DNA from: DASQFQ01 sp039934455
GTDB lineage: Bacteria > Actinomycetota > Thermoleophilia > Solirubrobacterales > Solirubrobacteraceae
Direction of reading: 5' to 3'
Assembly (NCBI GenBank): GCA_039934455.1
Contig: JBDTMF010000012.1
Location: 1-38,388, forward strand
Length of the DNA stretch: 38,388 nucleotides
This document shows positions 1 to 7,836 of this stretch, piece by piece. Both the position numbers and the translations under genes were made by a program. Under the pieces are notes generated by a model. That model saw only the letters and a list, made by a program, of their open reading frames with translations, made no database searches and was not told the DNA's origin. Each line of letters opens with the position of its first letter. Position 1 is the first letter of the stretch.

Positions 1-879
1 GGCGACGCGCGGTCGCTCGCCGCGCTCCTCGTCCTGACGCTCGCGACAACCGTCGCGACGCGCGACGCCGTGCGCGGCTGCGGCGACTGCCCGGCCGAGC
101 GCCACCTGCACCGGGCCGAGGCGCGCGCGAGCGCCGTGGTGGCGCTCGCGAGCTACGACGGGCGCAGGGCTCGCCTGGCGCTCGAGACCGTCGGGGCACG
201 CGAAGAGCGGCGGGTCGCGCGGCTTCGCCGCCCGCGCTCGCCGCGTCTCGCCATCCCCTGGCGCGACGCCGTGGCGGCGCTGCGAACCCCGGGCCGCGTG
301 GTGGAGGGCGGCGTGCTGGCGGGCGCCGGGACCGTCCTGGGCCTGCTCGAGGCGGAGCGGCCCGTTGCCGTGCTCGTCGCGATCCTCGTCGCCTACCTGG
401 GCGCCACGCGGATGGCCTGGCCGCTGCGCGCCGAGCTCGACCTCTCCGCGCGGGCGCGCATTCTGCTGCGCCCCCGGCTCGGTCGCGTGCTGCACGGGCA
501 CGCGCTCGTTCCGGTCGTCGTGACGACGAGCACGGCCGTGCTCGCGGCAGCCGGGTGCGCGGTCGCCGGCGCGCTGCCCGCGCACCCCGCCGCCGCCGCC
601 CTGCTCGCAGTCGCCGTGGTCCCCATGCTCTGCCTGTGTGCGGGCATGTCCGCCCGGCGCGAGGGTCGCCTGCCGCCGAGCCTGCTCGTGACCGCGGCGG
701 TCGCCGATCCGTCCGGCGGCGCAAGCTTCCTCTCCGCGTGGCTCGCCTTCTGGCCCGTGACGGCCGCCACGCTCGGCGCCGTCCCCATCATCCTGATGGC
801 GAACGGCACGGCGGCCGGGGCCGCCGGCTGGACGGCGATCGCCACCGCCGTCCTGGCGTACCTCCTGGGCCGTGACTGA
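1..879 (+). CDS. Membrane protein, 5'-truncated by the window edge
   Basis: The frame is open from the first base, so the true start lies upstream; the GTG at 70 is only the first start codon inside the window. The visible part is about 292 residues. A hydrophilic arginine-rich stretch is followed by several hydrophobic segments (for example around VLAGAGTVLGLL, VLVAILVAYLGA, VVVTTSTAVLAAAG, AALLAVAVVPMLCLCAG and a last one ending at the C-terminus), so it is a polytopic inner-membrane protein. The segment beginning WRDAVAALRTPGR resembles actinobacterial permease-like subunits of ABC-2-type exporters (the DUF6297 style), but this is a weak family guess and no ATPase gene is visible here. It ends seven bases before the convergent cysteine-dioxygenase-like gene. 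Confidence 0.55.
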   Translation, partial: GDARSLAALLVLTLATTVATRDAVRGCGDCPAERHLHRAEARASAVVALASYDGRRARLALETVGAREERRVARLRRPRSPRLAIPWRDAVAALRTPGRVVEGGVLAGAGTVLGLLEAERPVAVLVAILVAYLGATRMAWPLRAELDLSARARILLRPRLGRVLHGHALVPVVVTTSTAVLAAAGCAVAGALPAHPAAAALLAVAVVPMLCLCAGMSARREGRLPPSLLVTAAVADPSGGASFLSAWLAFWPVTAATLGAVPIILMANGTAAGAAGWTAIATAVLAYLLGRD

Positions 880-885
880 GCCGCC

Positions 886-1371
886 CTACGCGGCGGCGGC
901 GTCGACCGGGCGCAGCTCCTCGGCGTAGGAGACCGACTCGCGGTGCAGGGTGCCGTCGGGCGCGACCGTGTAGGTGCCCATGCGCCACAGCGGCGGCGAG
1001 TAGGCGTGGATCGAGACCGCTGGCCCGCCGCCGTCGAGGCACATGCGATGGACGTGCGACGCGTCGAAGTCGAAGGTGCTGCCCGCGGCGTGGTGGAGCC
1101 GGAGCGGCGGGCCGCCGACCGTGAGCCGCTCTTCGGTGACCTCGCCCTCGACCACCGCGACCGCGCCGCGCGAGAGGTCGTGGTCATGAAAGCCGGTGTC
1201 GTTGCCGCTGGTCCACGTGATCACCCACACGTCGACGTGGCCGTCGCGCCACAGCTGCTCGAAGTGGCGCTCGGGCGTTCCGTGGCGCACCAGCCCCCGC
1301 CACTGCTCCGGGTCGGCGGCGATGCGGGTGACGAGGTCGGTCAGCTCGCGGCGGTCGAGGTCGCGGTTCAT
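886..1371 (-). CDS. Cysteine dioxygenase-like cupin protein
   Basis: 161 residues with the cupin signature of the type I cysteine dioxygenase family. A first metal motif, FHDHDLSRGAVAVVEGEV, is followed by a second cupin block with the histidines of FDASHVHRM, about 45 residues later. Family members use Fe(II) and O2 to oxidise a thiol (cysteine, 3-mercaptopropionate or similar) to the sulfinate; the actual thiol cannot be read from sequence. The ATG at 1371 overlaps the stop of the upstream amidohydrolase by four bases (ATGA), so the two are translationally coupled in one transcript. Coupling to an amidohydrolase suggests the substrate may be released by that enzyme, or that both act on one small metabolite; this is inference. 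It is cytoplasmic, with no signal peptide. Confidence 0.85.
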   Translation of the reverse strand: MNRDLDRRELTDLVTRIAADPEQWRGLVRHGTPERHFEQLWRDGHVDVWVITWTSGNDTGFHDHDLSRGAVAVVEGEVTEERLTVGGPPLRLHHAAGSTFDFDASHVHRMCLDGGGPAVSIHAYSPPLWRMGTYTVAPDGTLHRESVSYAEELRPVDAAAA

Positions 1372-2288
1372 ACGGCCATCTCCATGGTCTTGGCGCCCAG
1401 CAGGCGCGACGGGTTGCGCACACGCAGCGCGGCGAGGACAGCGTCTCCGAGCGGGAGATCACGGGGGGCGACGACGGGACGGTCGGAGCCGTAGACGAGC
1501 TGGTCGACGCCGAGCTCGCGCACGACCGCGTCGATCGCGCGCTCCCCGTAGGACGAGACGTCGAGGAACACGCCGGGGTCGCGGACCGCCTCGCCGCCGC
1601 GCGCCAGCAGGCGCTCGCGGTGCAGCGGCGCCAGCCCGGCGAGCATCGCGAAGCACACCCGCAGGCGCGGGTGGGCCGGCCGGCCCCAGAGGCTGAAGGC
1701 ATACCACGCCGTCTGCATCGCGGACACGTAGTCGGTGAGCGCCGCCCACCAGCCCGGCGCGGCGGGCGGGGGCGCCGCCGCGGGCCCCGGGTGGACCAGC
1801 AGCGGAGCGTCGTGGCGCTCGAGCGTCTCGAGCACCGGACCGAGGCGGTCGTAGCCGGCCGGGCCACCGAGCGCGTCGGCGGCCACGCAGGCTCCGGCGA
1901 ACCCCTGGTCGAGCAGCCCGGCCAGCGACGTCGGGTCGGGATCGGCGAGGCTGACCGAGGCCCAGGCGAGAAATGGCCCGCCGAGGGCGGCGACGCCCTC
2001 GTGGTAGGCCGCCAGCAGCGGCTCGGCCTCGCGGGCGGGCAGCGCCTCGATCCCCAGCGGGGTCGACGGGGCGACCACCACGCACGCGAGCCCGTCCGCC
2101 TCGGCCAGCGCCGCTCGCGCCGCCGGGTCGTGGCCGGCGAGGTCGACGGGGCCCTCGGGCTCCCCGGTCAGGCGAAGGGTCCAACCGGCGGCGCCGCGCA
2201 TGAGCATCGGGGGCTCGCTGCGCTGTCCCAGAGCGCGCAGGAGCGGCTCGGGCCAGAGATGCTGGTGGATGTCGGTCGGGCTGCCCAT
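1368..2288 (-). CDS. Amidohydrolase-family TIM-barrel metal hydrolase
   Basis: About 306 residues from the ATG at 2288. The N-terminus carries the metal-binding HxH of the amidohydrolase-2 family (TDIHQHLWPE). A late YGSDRPV supplies the conserved Asp near the end of the barrel, and LLVHPGP a mid-barrel His. Family members are cytoplasmic zinc/manganese hydrolases or decarboxylases (uronate isomerase, ACMSD-like); the substrate is unknown. Start choice: ATG 2288 puts the HxH eight residues in, as in relatives. An in-frame GTG at 2327 has the better ribosome site (GAGGA seven bases upstream), and a TTG lies at 2348. If 2327 is used, the 17-bp palindrome at 2306-2322 lies inside the coding start. 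The gene is divergent from the LacI-type regulator and coupled (ATGA) to the cysteine-dioxygenase-like gene. Confidence 0.82.
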   Translation of the reverse strand: MGSPTDIHQHLWPEPLLRALGQRSEPPMLMRGAAGWTLRLTGEPEGPVDLAGHDPAARAALAEADGLACVVVAPSTPLGIEALPAREAEPLLAAYHEGVAALGGPFLAWASVSLADPDPTSLAGLLDQGFAGACVAADALGGPAGYDRLGPVLETLERHDAPLLVHPGPAAAPPPAAPGWWAALTDYVSAMQTAWYAFSLWGRPAHPRLRVCFAMLAGLAPLHRERLLARGGEAVRDPGVFLDVSSYGERAIDAVVRELGVDQLVYGSDRPVVAPRDLPLGDAVLAALRVRNPSRLLGAKTMEMAV

Positions 2289-2305
2289 GACGGGGCTGGG
2301 GTGAT

Positions 2306-2322
2306 GCGGTTCACTGAACCGC
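2306..2322. promoter_or_regulatory. Palindromic operator candidate between divergent genes
   Basis: GCGGTTCACTGAACCGC is a perfect inverted repeat with 8-bp arms around one central C. It lies between the amidohydrolase (minus) and the LacI-family gene (plus). A LacI-type dimer binding here could control both directions, including its own operon. Binding by this particular regulator is inference. The half-site GGTTCA is unlike the TGTNANCGNTNACA type seen at 18631. Confidence 0.6.
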
Positions 2323-2368
2323 TTCACAAAGTATTCCTCACGTGTCAAAACCGGAGTACCCTCGCCTG

Positions 2369-3373
2369 ATGGAGAGGCGCCGTGAGAGCCGGACTACGCT
2401 CCGCGAGCTGGCGGAGTACACGGGCCTCTCGCCGGCGGCGGTGAGCTACGCGCTGCGCGGGCTGCAGGTCTCGGCCGAGACCGAGCAGCGCGTGCGCGAG
2501 GCCGCGGCGGAACTCGGGTACGAGGTCGACCCGATCGCTCGCGCCCTGGCCGGCGGCGCGACCGCGGTCGTCGGCCTGCTGGTCGGCAGCCTCAGCGACT
2601 TCTGGAACCAGGAGCTCGTCCGCGCGGTGCAGCGCCAGCTCTACGCCGCCGGCCGCAGCACGCTCGTGGCCGACGCGGACGGCGAGCCCGCGCGCGAGCT
2701 CGAGCTGGCCGAGCGCCTCGTCGCCCAGCGCGTGGACGGGCTCGTCGTGGTGCCGATCGGGCCCGCCAGCGGCGGCTGGGCAGCGATCGCGCGCCAGGTC
2801 GCCACCGTGACGATCGGCGACGCGCTGCCCGGCGTCGAGCCGGCGGGCGAGGTGGTCTTCGACAACGAGCGCGGCGTCCAGCAGAGCCTGCAGCACCTCA
2901 GCAACCAGGGCCACACCCGCGTCACCGTGCTCTCCTGGGCCGTCGAGACCTCCCCCGAGCGCCAGGCGGAGCGCGCGGTCGCCGGCACCGCCGCCGCGCT
3001 CGGGCTCGAGTGCCGCGTGGTCCCGTGCGCCTACTCGCTCAACGGCTCGCGCCCGCTCGCGCTCGAGCTGCTCGCCGGCACCGACCGCCCGACCGCGATC
3101 CTCTGCATGTCCGACTCGATCGCCTACGGCGTCTACGCCGCCTGCGCGGAGCTCGAGCTCTCGATTCCGGGCGACGTGGCCGTGGCGGGCTTCGGCGACC
3201 ACCCGATCTCGCAGCTGCTCTCGCCGCCGCTGACCTCGACGGTGTGGGACGTCGAGCGGGTCGCCGAGTCGGCCACCGACTTCCTGTTGCAGGCGATCGG
3301 CGCCGAGGGGCCGCAGGCGACGCTGCGCGAAGTCGTGGCGCCGGTCCTCGTCGCACGTCGCTCGACGGGCTGA
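2369..3373 (+). CDS. LacI-family transcriptional regulator
   Basis: 334 residues from the ATG at 2369, with GGAG about 12 bases upstream; an in-frame GTG at 2342 would add nine residues that the family lacks. The N-terminal helix-turn-helix (LRELAEYTGLSPAAVSYALR, about residues 11-30) and hinge helix region (LGYEVDPIARALAGG) are typical. A periplasmic-binding-protein-like effector domain fills the rest, with recognisable pieces VVGLLVGS, RVDGLVVVP, GHTRVTVLS, AILCMSDSIAYG and DVAVAGFGD. Its 3' end lies 25 bases before the LLM oxidoreductase, so it probably heads the ureide-degradation operon and senses an intermediate of that pathway. The flanking palindrome at 2306-2322 is the obvious operator candidate, giving autoregulation and co-control of the divergent pair. 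Confidence 0.9.
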   Translation: MERRRESRTTLRELAEYTGLSPAAVSYALRGLQVSAETEQRVREAAAELGYEVDPIARALAGGATAVVGLLVGSLSDFWNQELVRAVQRQLYAAGRSTLVADADGEPARELELAERLVAQRVDGLVVVPIGPASGGWAAIARQVATVTIGDALPGVEPAGEVVFDNERGVQQSLQHLSNQGHTRVTVLSWAVETSPERQAERAVAGTAAALGLECRVVPCAYSLNGSRPLALELLAGTDRPTAILCMSDSIAYGVYAACAELELSIPGDVAVAGFGDHPISQLLSPPLTSTVWDVERVAESATDFLLQAIGAEGPQATLREVVAPVLVARRSTG

Positions 3374-3398
3374 CGGGTCGGCGTGGTGTGATTCGGGG

Positions 3399-4430
3399 AT
3401 GAGCTTGAGCTTCGGTGTCACCGTCCTCCCCGATCCCCCGTACCGGCGCTTTGTCGAGCTGATCGCGCTCGCCGAGCAGCACGGCTTCGAGTACGCCTGG
3501 ACCTACGACTCGCACGTGCTGTGGCAGGACTCGATGCCGACGCTCGCGCTGGCGGCGGCCGCCACCGAGCGCATCAGGCTCGGGCACATGGTCACCAACC
3601 CCGGCACGCGCGAGCCGACGGTGGTGGCGAGCGCGTACGCGACGCTGCACGACATCTCAGAGGGCCGGATGGTGATGGGGATCGGTCGCGGCGACTCGGC
3701 CCGCCGCTACATCAACCAGAAGCCCGTCCCGGTCGCCCGCTTCGAGGAGTCGCTGCGAATGATCAAGCCGTTGATGAACGGCGAGAAGGTGGAGTGGAAC
3801 GACACCGAGATCGAGCTCGCCTGGGCCCGCGAGGACCTGAGGGAGATCGAGATGCACGTCGCGGGCTACGGGCCGCGTGTGCTGAGCGTGGCGGGCCGCG
3901 TGGGCGATGGCGTGATCATCCAGCTCGCCGACCCGGACATCATCCAGTGGATGATGGGGACGGCGCGCAAGGCCGCCGAGGAGGCGGGCCGCGACCCTGC
4001 GGCGCTCAAGTGCATCGTCTGCGCCCCGAGCCACATCTCCGGCGACCTCGCCGCGGCGCGCGAGCAGGTGCGCTGGTTCCCGGCCATGGTCTCCAATCAC
4101 GTCAAGGACCTGATCGCCCGCTACGGCGCCGACGGCTCCGTCGTCCCGCAGGCGCTGACCGACTACGTCCCGTCGGAGACCAACTACGACTACGGCGAGC
4201 ACTCGCGCACCGGCGCCAAGCACGGCGCGTTCGTGAGCGACGAGATCTGCGACCGCTTCTGTGTGCTGGGCAGCCCGGAGCAGGCGATCGAGAAGCTGCG
4301 CGAGCTCGAGTCGATCGGCGTCGACCAGTTCAACGTCTACCTCATGACCGAGGGCCAGGAGGCGACGCTCGAGACCTACGGCCGTGAGATCATCCCGCGC
4401 TTCGCGGGAGCCACTGGAGGTGCTGCATGA
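3399..4430 (+). CDS. LLM-class F420-dependent oxidoreductase (TIGR03842-like)
   Basis: 343 residues with the bacterial-luciferase-like TIM barrel: an N-terminal FGVTVLPDPPYRRFVELI strand-helix, GFEYAWTYDSHVLW, IRLGHMVTNPGTREPTVVAS, RMVMGIGRGDSARR and GYGPRVLSVAGRVGDGVII. This pattern matches the F420-dependent branch related to methylene-tetrahydromethanopterin reductase, specifically the CPS_4043/TIGR03842 group, whose reaction is not established to my knowledge. It sits between the LacI regulator and dihydropyrimidinase, whose ATG overlaps its stop (ATGA at 4427-4430). Inference: it may interconvert a pyrimidine and its dihydro form, or oxidise a related ureide, supplying the hydantoinase. 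Cofactor use (F420 against FMN) cannot be settled from sequence. No convincing Shine-Dalgarno is seen beyond the GGGG directly before the ATG. Confidence 0.88.
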   Translation: MSLSFGVTVLPDPPYRRFVELIALAEQHGFEYAWTYDSHVLWQDSMPTLALAAAATERIRLGHMVTNPGTREPTVVASAYATLHDISEGRMVMGIGRGDSARRYINQKPVPVARFEESLRMIKPLMNGEKVEWNDTEIELAWAREDLREIEMHVAGYGPRVLSVAGRVGDGVIIQLADPDIIQWMMGTARKAAEEAGRDPAALKCIVCAPSHISGDLAAAREQVRWFPAMVSNHVKDLIARYGADGSVVPQALTDYVPSETNYDYGEHSRTGAKHGAFVSDEICDRFCVLGSPEQAIEKLRELESIGVDQFNVYLMTEGQEATLETYGREIIPRFAGATGGAA

Positions 4431-5812
4431 GAACGCTCGTCCGCGGCGGCACGGTCGTGTCCGCCACCCATGCGTCCGTCGCCGACGTCCTCGTCGACGG
4501 CGAGGAGATCGTCGCGGTGGGGAACGTCGGCGAGGTCGACGCGCAGGTCGTCGACGCGACCGGCTGCTACGTGCTGCCGGGCCTGATCGACAACCACACG
4601 CACATGGCGATGCCGTTCGGCGGCACGCGCTCGATCGACGACTACGACACGGGCACGCGCGCGGCCGCCGCCGGCGGCACGACGTGCATCGTCGACTTCG
4701 TGATCCAGCAGGAGGGCGGCGGGCTGCAGTCCTCGCTCGACGAGTGGCAGGAGCGCGCGGCCGGCGCCGCGCACATCGACTACGGCTTCCACGTGGCGAT
4801 CACGCAGGCCGACGAGGGCACGTTCGCCGACATGCCTTCGATGGTCGAGCAGGGCATCGCCACCTTCAAGGTGTTCCTCGCCTACAAGGGCGTGCTGATG
4901 GTCACCGACGACCTCTTCCTGCGCGTGCTCGAGACGACGCGCGACCTCGGCGCGCTGACGATGGTGCACTGCGAGAACGGCTGGGCGATCGACGTGCTCG
5001 TGCAGCGCGCGCTCGCAGCCGGCCAGACCGACCCCATCCATCACGCGCGGACACGCCCAGAGATCCTCGAGGCCGAGGCGACGTCGCGCTCGGTCCGGCT
5101 CGCGGAGCTGGCGGGCGCCGGCGTCTACATCGTGCACGTGACCTGCGGCCTGGCGGCCGGCGAGATCGCCGCCGGACAGGCGCGAGGCGTCGCCGTCTCC
5201 GGCGAGACCTGCCTCCAGTACCTGACCAACACGGTCGACGACCTCGCGCGCCCCGACTTCGAGGGCGCCCGCTACGTCTGCTCACCGCCGCTGCGCGAGG
5301 CCCACAACCAGGAGCTGCTGTGGACGGCGCTGCGTCGCGGCGTGCTGGAGAGCGTGTCGACCGACCACTGCCCGTTCAACAGCGAGCAGAAGGCGCTCGG
5401 CCGCGACGACTTCTCCAAGATCCCCAACGGCCTGGCGATGATCCAGCACCGGCTCGTGAAGCTGTGGGACCTCGGCGTCGCCGGCGGGCGGATCACGCCG
5501 TCGGAGCTGGTCGACCTCACCTCGACCGCGATCGCGCGCCGCTTCGGCCTCGCGCGCAAGGGCACGATCGCGCCGGGGATGGACGCCGACCTCGTCGTCT
5601 TCGACCCCTCGACGCCGTTCACGTTCTCGACCCGGACCTCGCACATGAACGTGGACTACGACCTGTTCGAGGGTCAGACTTCGTCGGGCAGCGTGCGCCA
5701 CACGTTCTGCCGCGGCACGCTGGTCTACGACCGCGGCGAGATCCTGACCGCGCCGGGCCACGGCCGCTACGTCCCGCGCTCGCTCGGCGCGACGACCGCG
5801 ATCGCGTCATGA
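4427..5812 (+). CDS. hydA: Dihydropyrimidinase / D-hydantoinase
   Basis: 461 residues, the usual length. It is a cyclic amidohydrolase that opens dihydropyrimidines or 5-substituted hydantoins to N-carbamoyl products, using a two-metal centre bridged by a carboxylated lysine. All ligands are present with family spacing: His57 and His59 (NHTHM), Lys148 (ATFKVF), His181 (MVHCENG), His237 (IVHVTCG) and Asp313 (STDHCPFN). The cytoplasmic protein would form the usual tetramer. It overlaps the LLM gene before it and the M20 hydrolase after it by four bases each, so the three are made from one message. The native substrate (dihydrouracil, dihydrothymine or a hydantoin) is not decided by these residues. 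Confidence 0.95.
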   Translation: MRTLVRGGTVVSATHASVADVLVDGEEIVAVGNVGEVDAQVVDATGCYVLPGLIDNHTHMAMPFGGTRSIDDYDTGTRAAAAGGTTCIVDFVIQQEGGGLQSSLDEWQERAAGAAHIDYGFHVAITQADEGTFADMPSMVEQGIATFKVFLAYKGVLMVTDDLFLRVLETTRDLGALTMVHCENGWAIDVLVQRALAAGQTDPIHHARTRPEILEAEATSRSVRLAELAGAGVYIVHVTCGLAAGEIAAGQARGVAVSGETCLQYLTNTVDDLARPDFEGARYVCSPPLREAHNQELLWTALRRGVLESVSTDHCPFNSEQKALGRDDFSKIPNGLAMIQHRLVKLWDLGVAGGRITPSELVDLTSTAIARRFGLARKGTIAPGMDADLVVFDPSTPFTFSTRTSHMNVDYDLFEGQTSSGSVRHTFCRGTLVYDRGEILTAPGHGRYVPRSLGATTAIAS

Positions 5813-7062
5813 GCGGCGCGATGGACGCCGACCGGGTCATCGCGGACCTGCGCGAGCTGGCCGAGCTGACGGGCGGGCCCGAAGGCGCCCGCCGCGTGTG
5901 CTGGACCGACGAGTGGGTCAAGGCGCGCGAGCTGGTGCGCTCGAAGCTCGAGGAGCTGCCCGTCGAGATCGTGACCGACGCGGCCGGCAACGTCTGGGCC
6001 GACCTGCCGGGCGAGCAGGAGGGCTTCGTGATCGTGGGTTCGCACGTCGACTCCGTCCCCGCCGGCGGCTGGCTCGACGGCGCGCTCGGGCTCTTCGCCG
6101 CGCTGGAGGCGCTGCGCGCGCACGCGGAGGAGACGCCGGCCGTCGGGCTGCGCTTCGTGGACTGGGCCGACGAGGAGGGCGCGCGCTTCGGGCGGAGCCT
6201 GTTCGGCTCGTCCGCCTGCGCGGGCACGCTCGACGCCGACGAGGTGCGCGACCTCAGGGACCGCGACGGCGAGCGGCTCGAGGACGTCGTCGCCCGCTAC
6301 GACGTCGACCTCGCCAAGGTGCACGAGGCGGGCGCGCAGCTGACGGGAGCGCGCGCGTACCTCGAGCTGCACATCGAGCAGGGCCCCGTGCTCGAGGAGC
6401 GAGGCGAGCCGGCGGCCGCCGTGCTCGGGACGTTCGGGGTCGAGCGGCGCGTCGCGGTCTTCACCGGCCGCGCGGCGCACGCCGGCGCCACGCCCATGAA
6501 GCTGCGCCAGGACTCCTTCCTCGCCGCCGCGGCGGCCGCGCTGGAGATCCGCGAGGTCGGCCTTCGCCACGAGGGCGGTGTCTGCACGACCGGGGGCGCG
6601 ACCAGCGACCCGGGCGTCGTGACGGCGGTCGCGGGGCGCACGGAGATGCTGCTGGACCAGCGGCACCTCGACGCCGGCGAGCTCGCCGCGATGCTCGCCG
6701 AGGCCGACGCGGCGTGCGAGCAGGCGGCGGCCGACCAGGGCTGCGAGGTCGAGCTGCGCCACCTGTGGGCGATCCCGCCGATCCTGTTCGACGAGCGGCT
6801 GGTCGCCTTTGCGAAGCAGGCGGTCGTCGATGCCGGGGGCAAGGACACGGCGCTCCCGAGCGGGCCGCTGCACGACGCTGCCGAGATGGCGCGGCTGATC
6901 CCGACCGTGATGCTGTTCTCCCAGTCCTCCCCGCCGGTGTCGCACACGCGGGAGGAGGACACGAAGGAGGAGGACCTGCGCGTCGCGATCGACGCCTACG
7001 GCCGCACGGTCGACGCCGCGCTCGCCGCGGCCGCGGCCGGCGACCTCCCGCCGCGCGAGTGA
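5809..7062 (+). CDS. M20-family N-carbamoyl amino acid hydrolase (beta-ureidopropionase / hydantoinase-carbamoylase type)
   Basis: 417 residues from ATG 5809, which overlaps the hydA stop (ATGA). This frame is also open upstream through hydA, but that is a GC-driven shadow and ATG 5809 is the sensible start; ATG 5821 is an alternative. Metal ligands of the Zn-dependent allantoate amidohydrolase / carbamoylase family are visible: His79 (VGSHVDSVP), Asp90 (GWLDGALG), Glu122/123 (WADEEGARFG), His188 (LELHIEQGPVLE) and a late His in PPVSHTREED. These enzymes hydrolyse N-carbamoyl amino acids to the amino acid, CO2 and ammonia, exactly the step after hydantoinase. The dimerisation domain (about residues 205-320) includes the GRAAHAGATPM motif. 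The GNAT gene follows with a GTGA overlap. Confidence 0.92.
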   Translation: MSGAMDADRVIADLRELAELTGGPEGARRVCWTDEWVKARELVRSKLEELPVEIVTDAAGNVWADLPGEQEGFVIVGSHVDSVPAGGWLDGALGLFAALEALRAHAEETPAVGLRFVDWADEEGARFGRSLFGSSACAGTLDADEVRDLRDRDGERLEDVVARYDVDLAKVHEAGAQLTGARAYLELHIEQGPVLEERGEPAAAVLGTFGVERRVAVFTGRAAHAGATPMKLRQDSFLAAAAAALEIREVGLRHEGGVCTTGGATSDPGVVTAVAGRTEMLLDQRHLDAGELAAMLAEADAACEQAAADQGCEVELRHLWAIPPILFDERLVAFAKQAVVDAGGKDTALPSGPLHDAAEMARLIPTVMLFSQSSPPVSHTREEDTKEEDLRVAIDAYGRTVDAALAAAAAGDLPPRE

Positions 7063-7727
7063 GCCTCCGCCCGGCGACCGCGCCGGCGCACCGCGCGCTG
7101 CTCGGCACGCGCGTTCGCCTGGAGCCGCTCGATCCCGGCCGCCACGCGGAGGACCTGCTCGCGGCCGCCGGCGGCGACCCGCGGCTGTGGGACTACCTGC
7201 CCTACGGCCCGTTCCCGGACGCCGGGGAGCTGCGGGCCTGGCTCGCCGAGCGCGCCGCCTCGACCGACCCGATGTTCCTCGCGATCGTGGACCTGGCGAG
7301 CGGGCGGGCGGGCGGCGTCGTGTCCTACCTGCGCAGCGAGCCGGACCACGGCTCCATCGAGATCGGCCACATCTGGTTCGGCGCGCCGCTGCAACGGACC
7401 CCGGCGGCGACCGAGACGATCTACCTGCTCGCGCGCCACGCCTTCGACGACCTCGGCAACCGCCGGCTCGAGTGGAAGTGCGACGCCGCCAACGCGCGGT
7501 CGCGACGCGCGGCGGAGCGCTTCGGCTTCACGTTCGAGGGCGTCTTCCGCCAGCACATGATCGTCAAGGGCCGCAACCGTGACACCGCGTGGTTCTCGCT
7601 GCTCGACTCCGAATGGCCGTCCGCGCGCGCGGCGTTCGAGGCGTGGCTGAGCCCCGAGAACTTCGACGCCGACGGCCGTCAGCGCAGCCCGCTCAGCGCA
7701 CGCGGCGCGCCGGCAGCTCGTCCGTGA
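7059..7727 (+). CDS. GNAT-family N-acetyltransferase (RimJ/RimL type)
   Basis: 222 residues if translation starts at the GTG at 7059, which overlaps the M20 stop (GTGA); no other start fits as well. The acetyl-CoA fold is recognisable in IEIGHIWFGAPLQR, ATETIYLLARHAFDDLG, RRLEWKCDAANARS and RRAAERFGFTFEGVFRQ. The trailing GRNRDTAWFSLLD is typical of a cytosolic RimJ/RimL-like subgroup that acetylates small amines or protein N-termini. As last gene of the ureide operon it may acetylate the amino acid or amine product, but that is inference from position only. The final 25 residues are low-complexity and may be a ragged C-terminus. A decayed typA end begins about 110 bases downstream. Confidence 0.88.
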   Translation: MSLRPATAPAHRALLGTRVRLEPLDPGRHAEDLLAAAGGDPRLWDYLPYGPFPDAGELRAWLAERAASTDPMFLAIVDLASGRAGGVVSYLRSEPDHGSIEIGHIWFGAPLQRTPAATETIYLLARHAFDDLGNRRLEWKCDAANARSRRAAERFGFTFEGVFRQHMIVKGRNRDTAWFSLLDSEWPSARAAFEAWLSPENFDADGRQRSPLSARGAPAARP

Positions 7728-7836
7728 GCAGCGCACCGCCCCGTGGGTCCTGGCGGCGACGTACCTCGCCGGCGCGGTCGTCTCGATGCTGCGTCCCGCC
7801 ACGGCGCGCACCGTGGCGGAGCCGGCGGCGGCCTAA

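Noticed and set aside
2325..2348. TTGACA on the minus strand upstream of the amidohydrolase as a -35 box
   Set aside because: No acceptable -10 hexamer lies 16-18 bases downstream (GAAGCG region); TTGACA here is also the TTG-ACA of the longest reading frame.
4384..5808. An open frame continuous with the M20 hydrolase that runs through all of hydA and would give an 892-residue protein
   Set aside because: It is the shadow frame of hydA in high-GC DNA, arginine/alanine rich with no domain; the ATGA start at 5809 fits the family.
7730..7836. Separate small membrane protein before the typA scrap (WVLAATYLAGAVVSMLRP)
   Set aside because: No start codon in frame after the previous stop at about 7650; most likely a fragment, family not identifiable.
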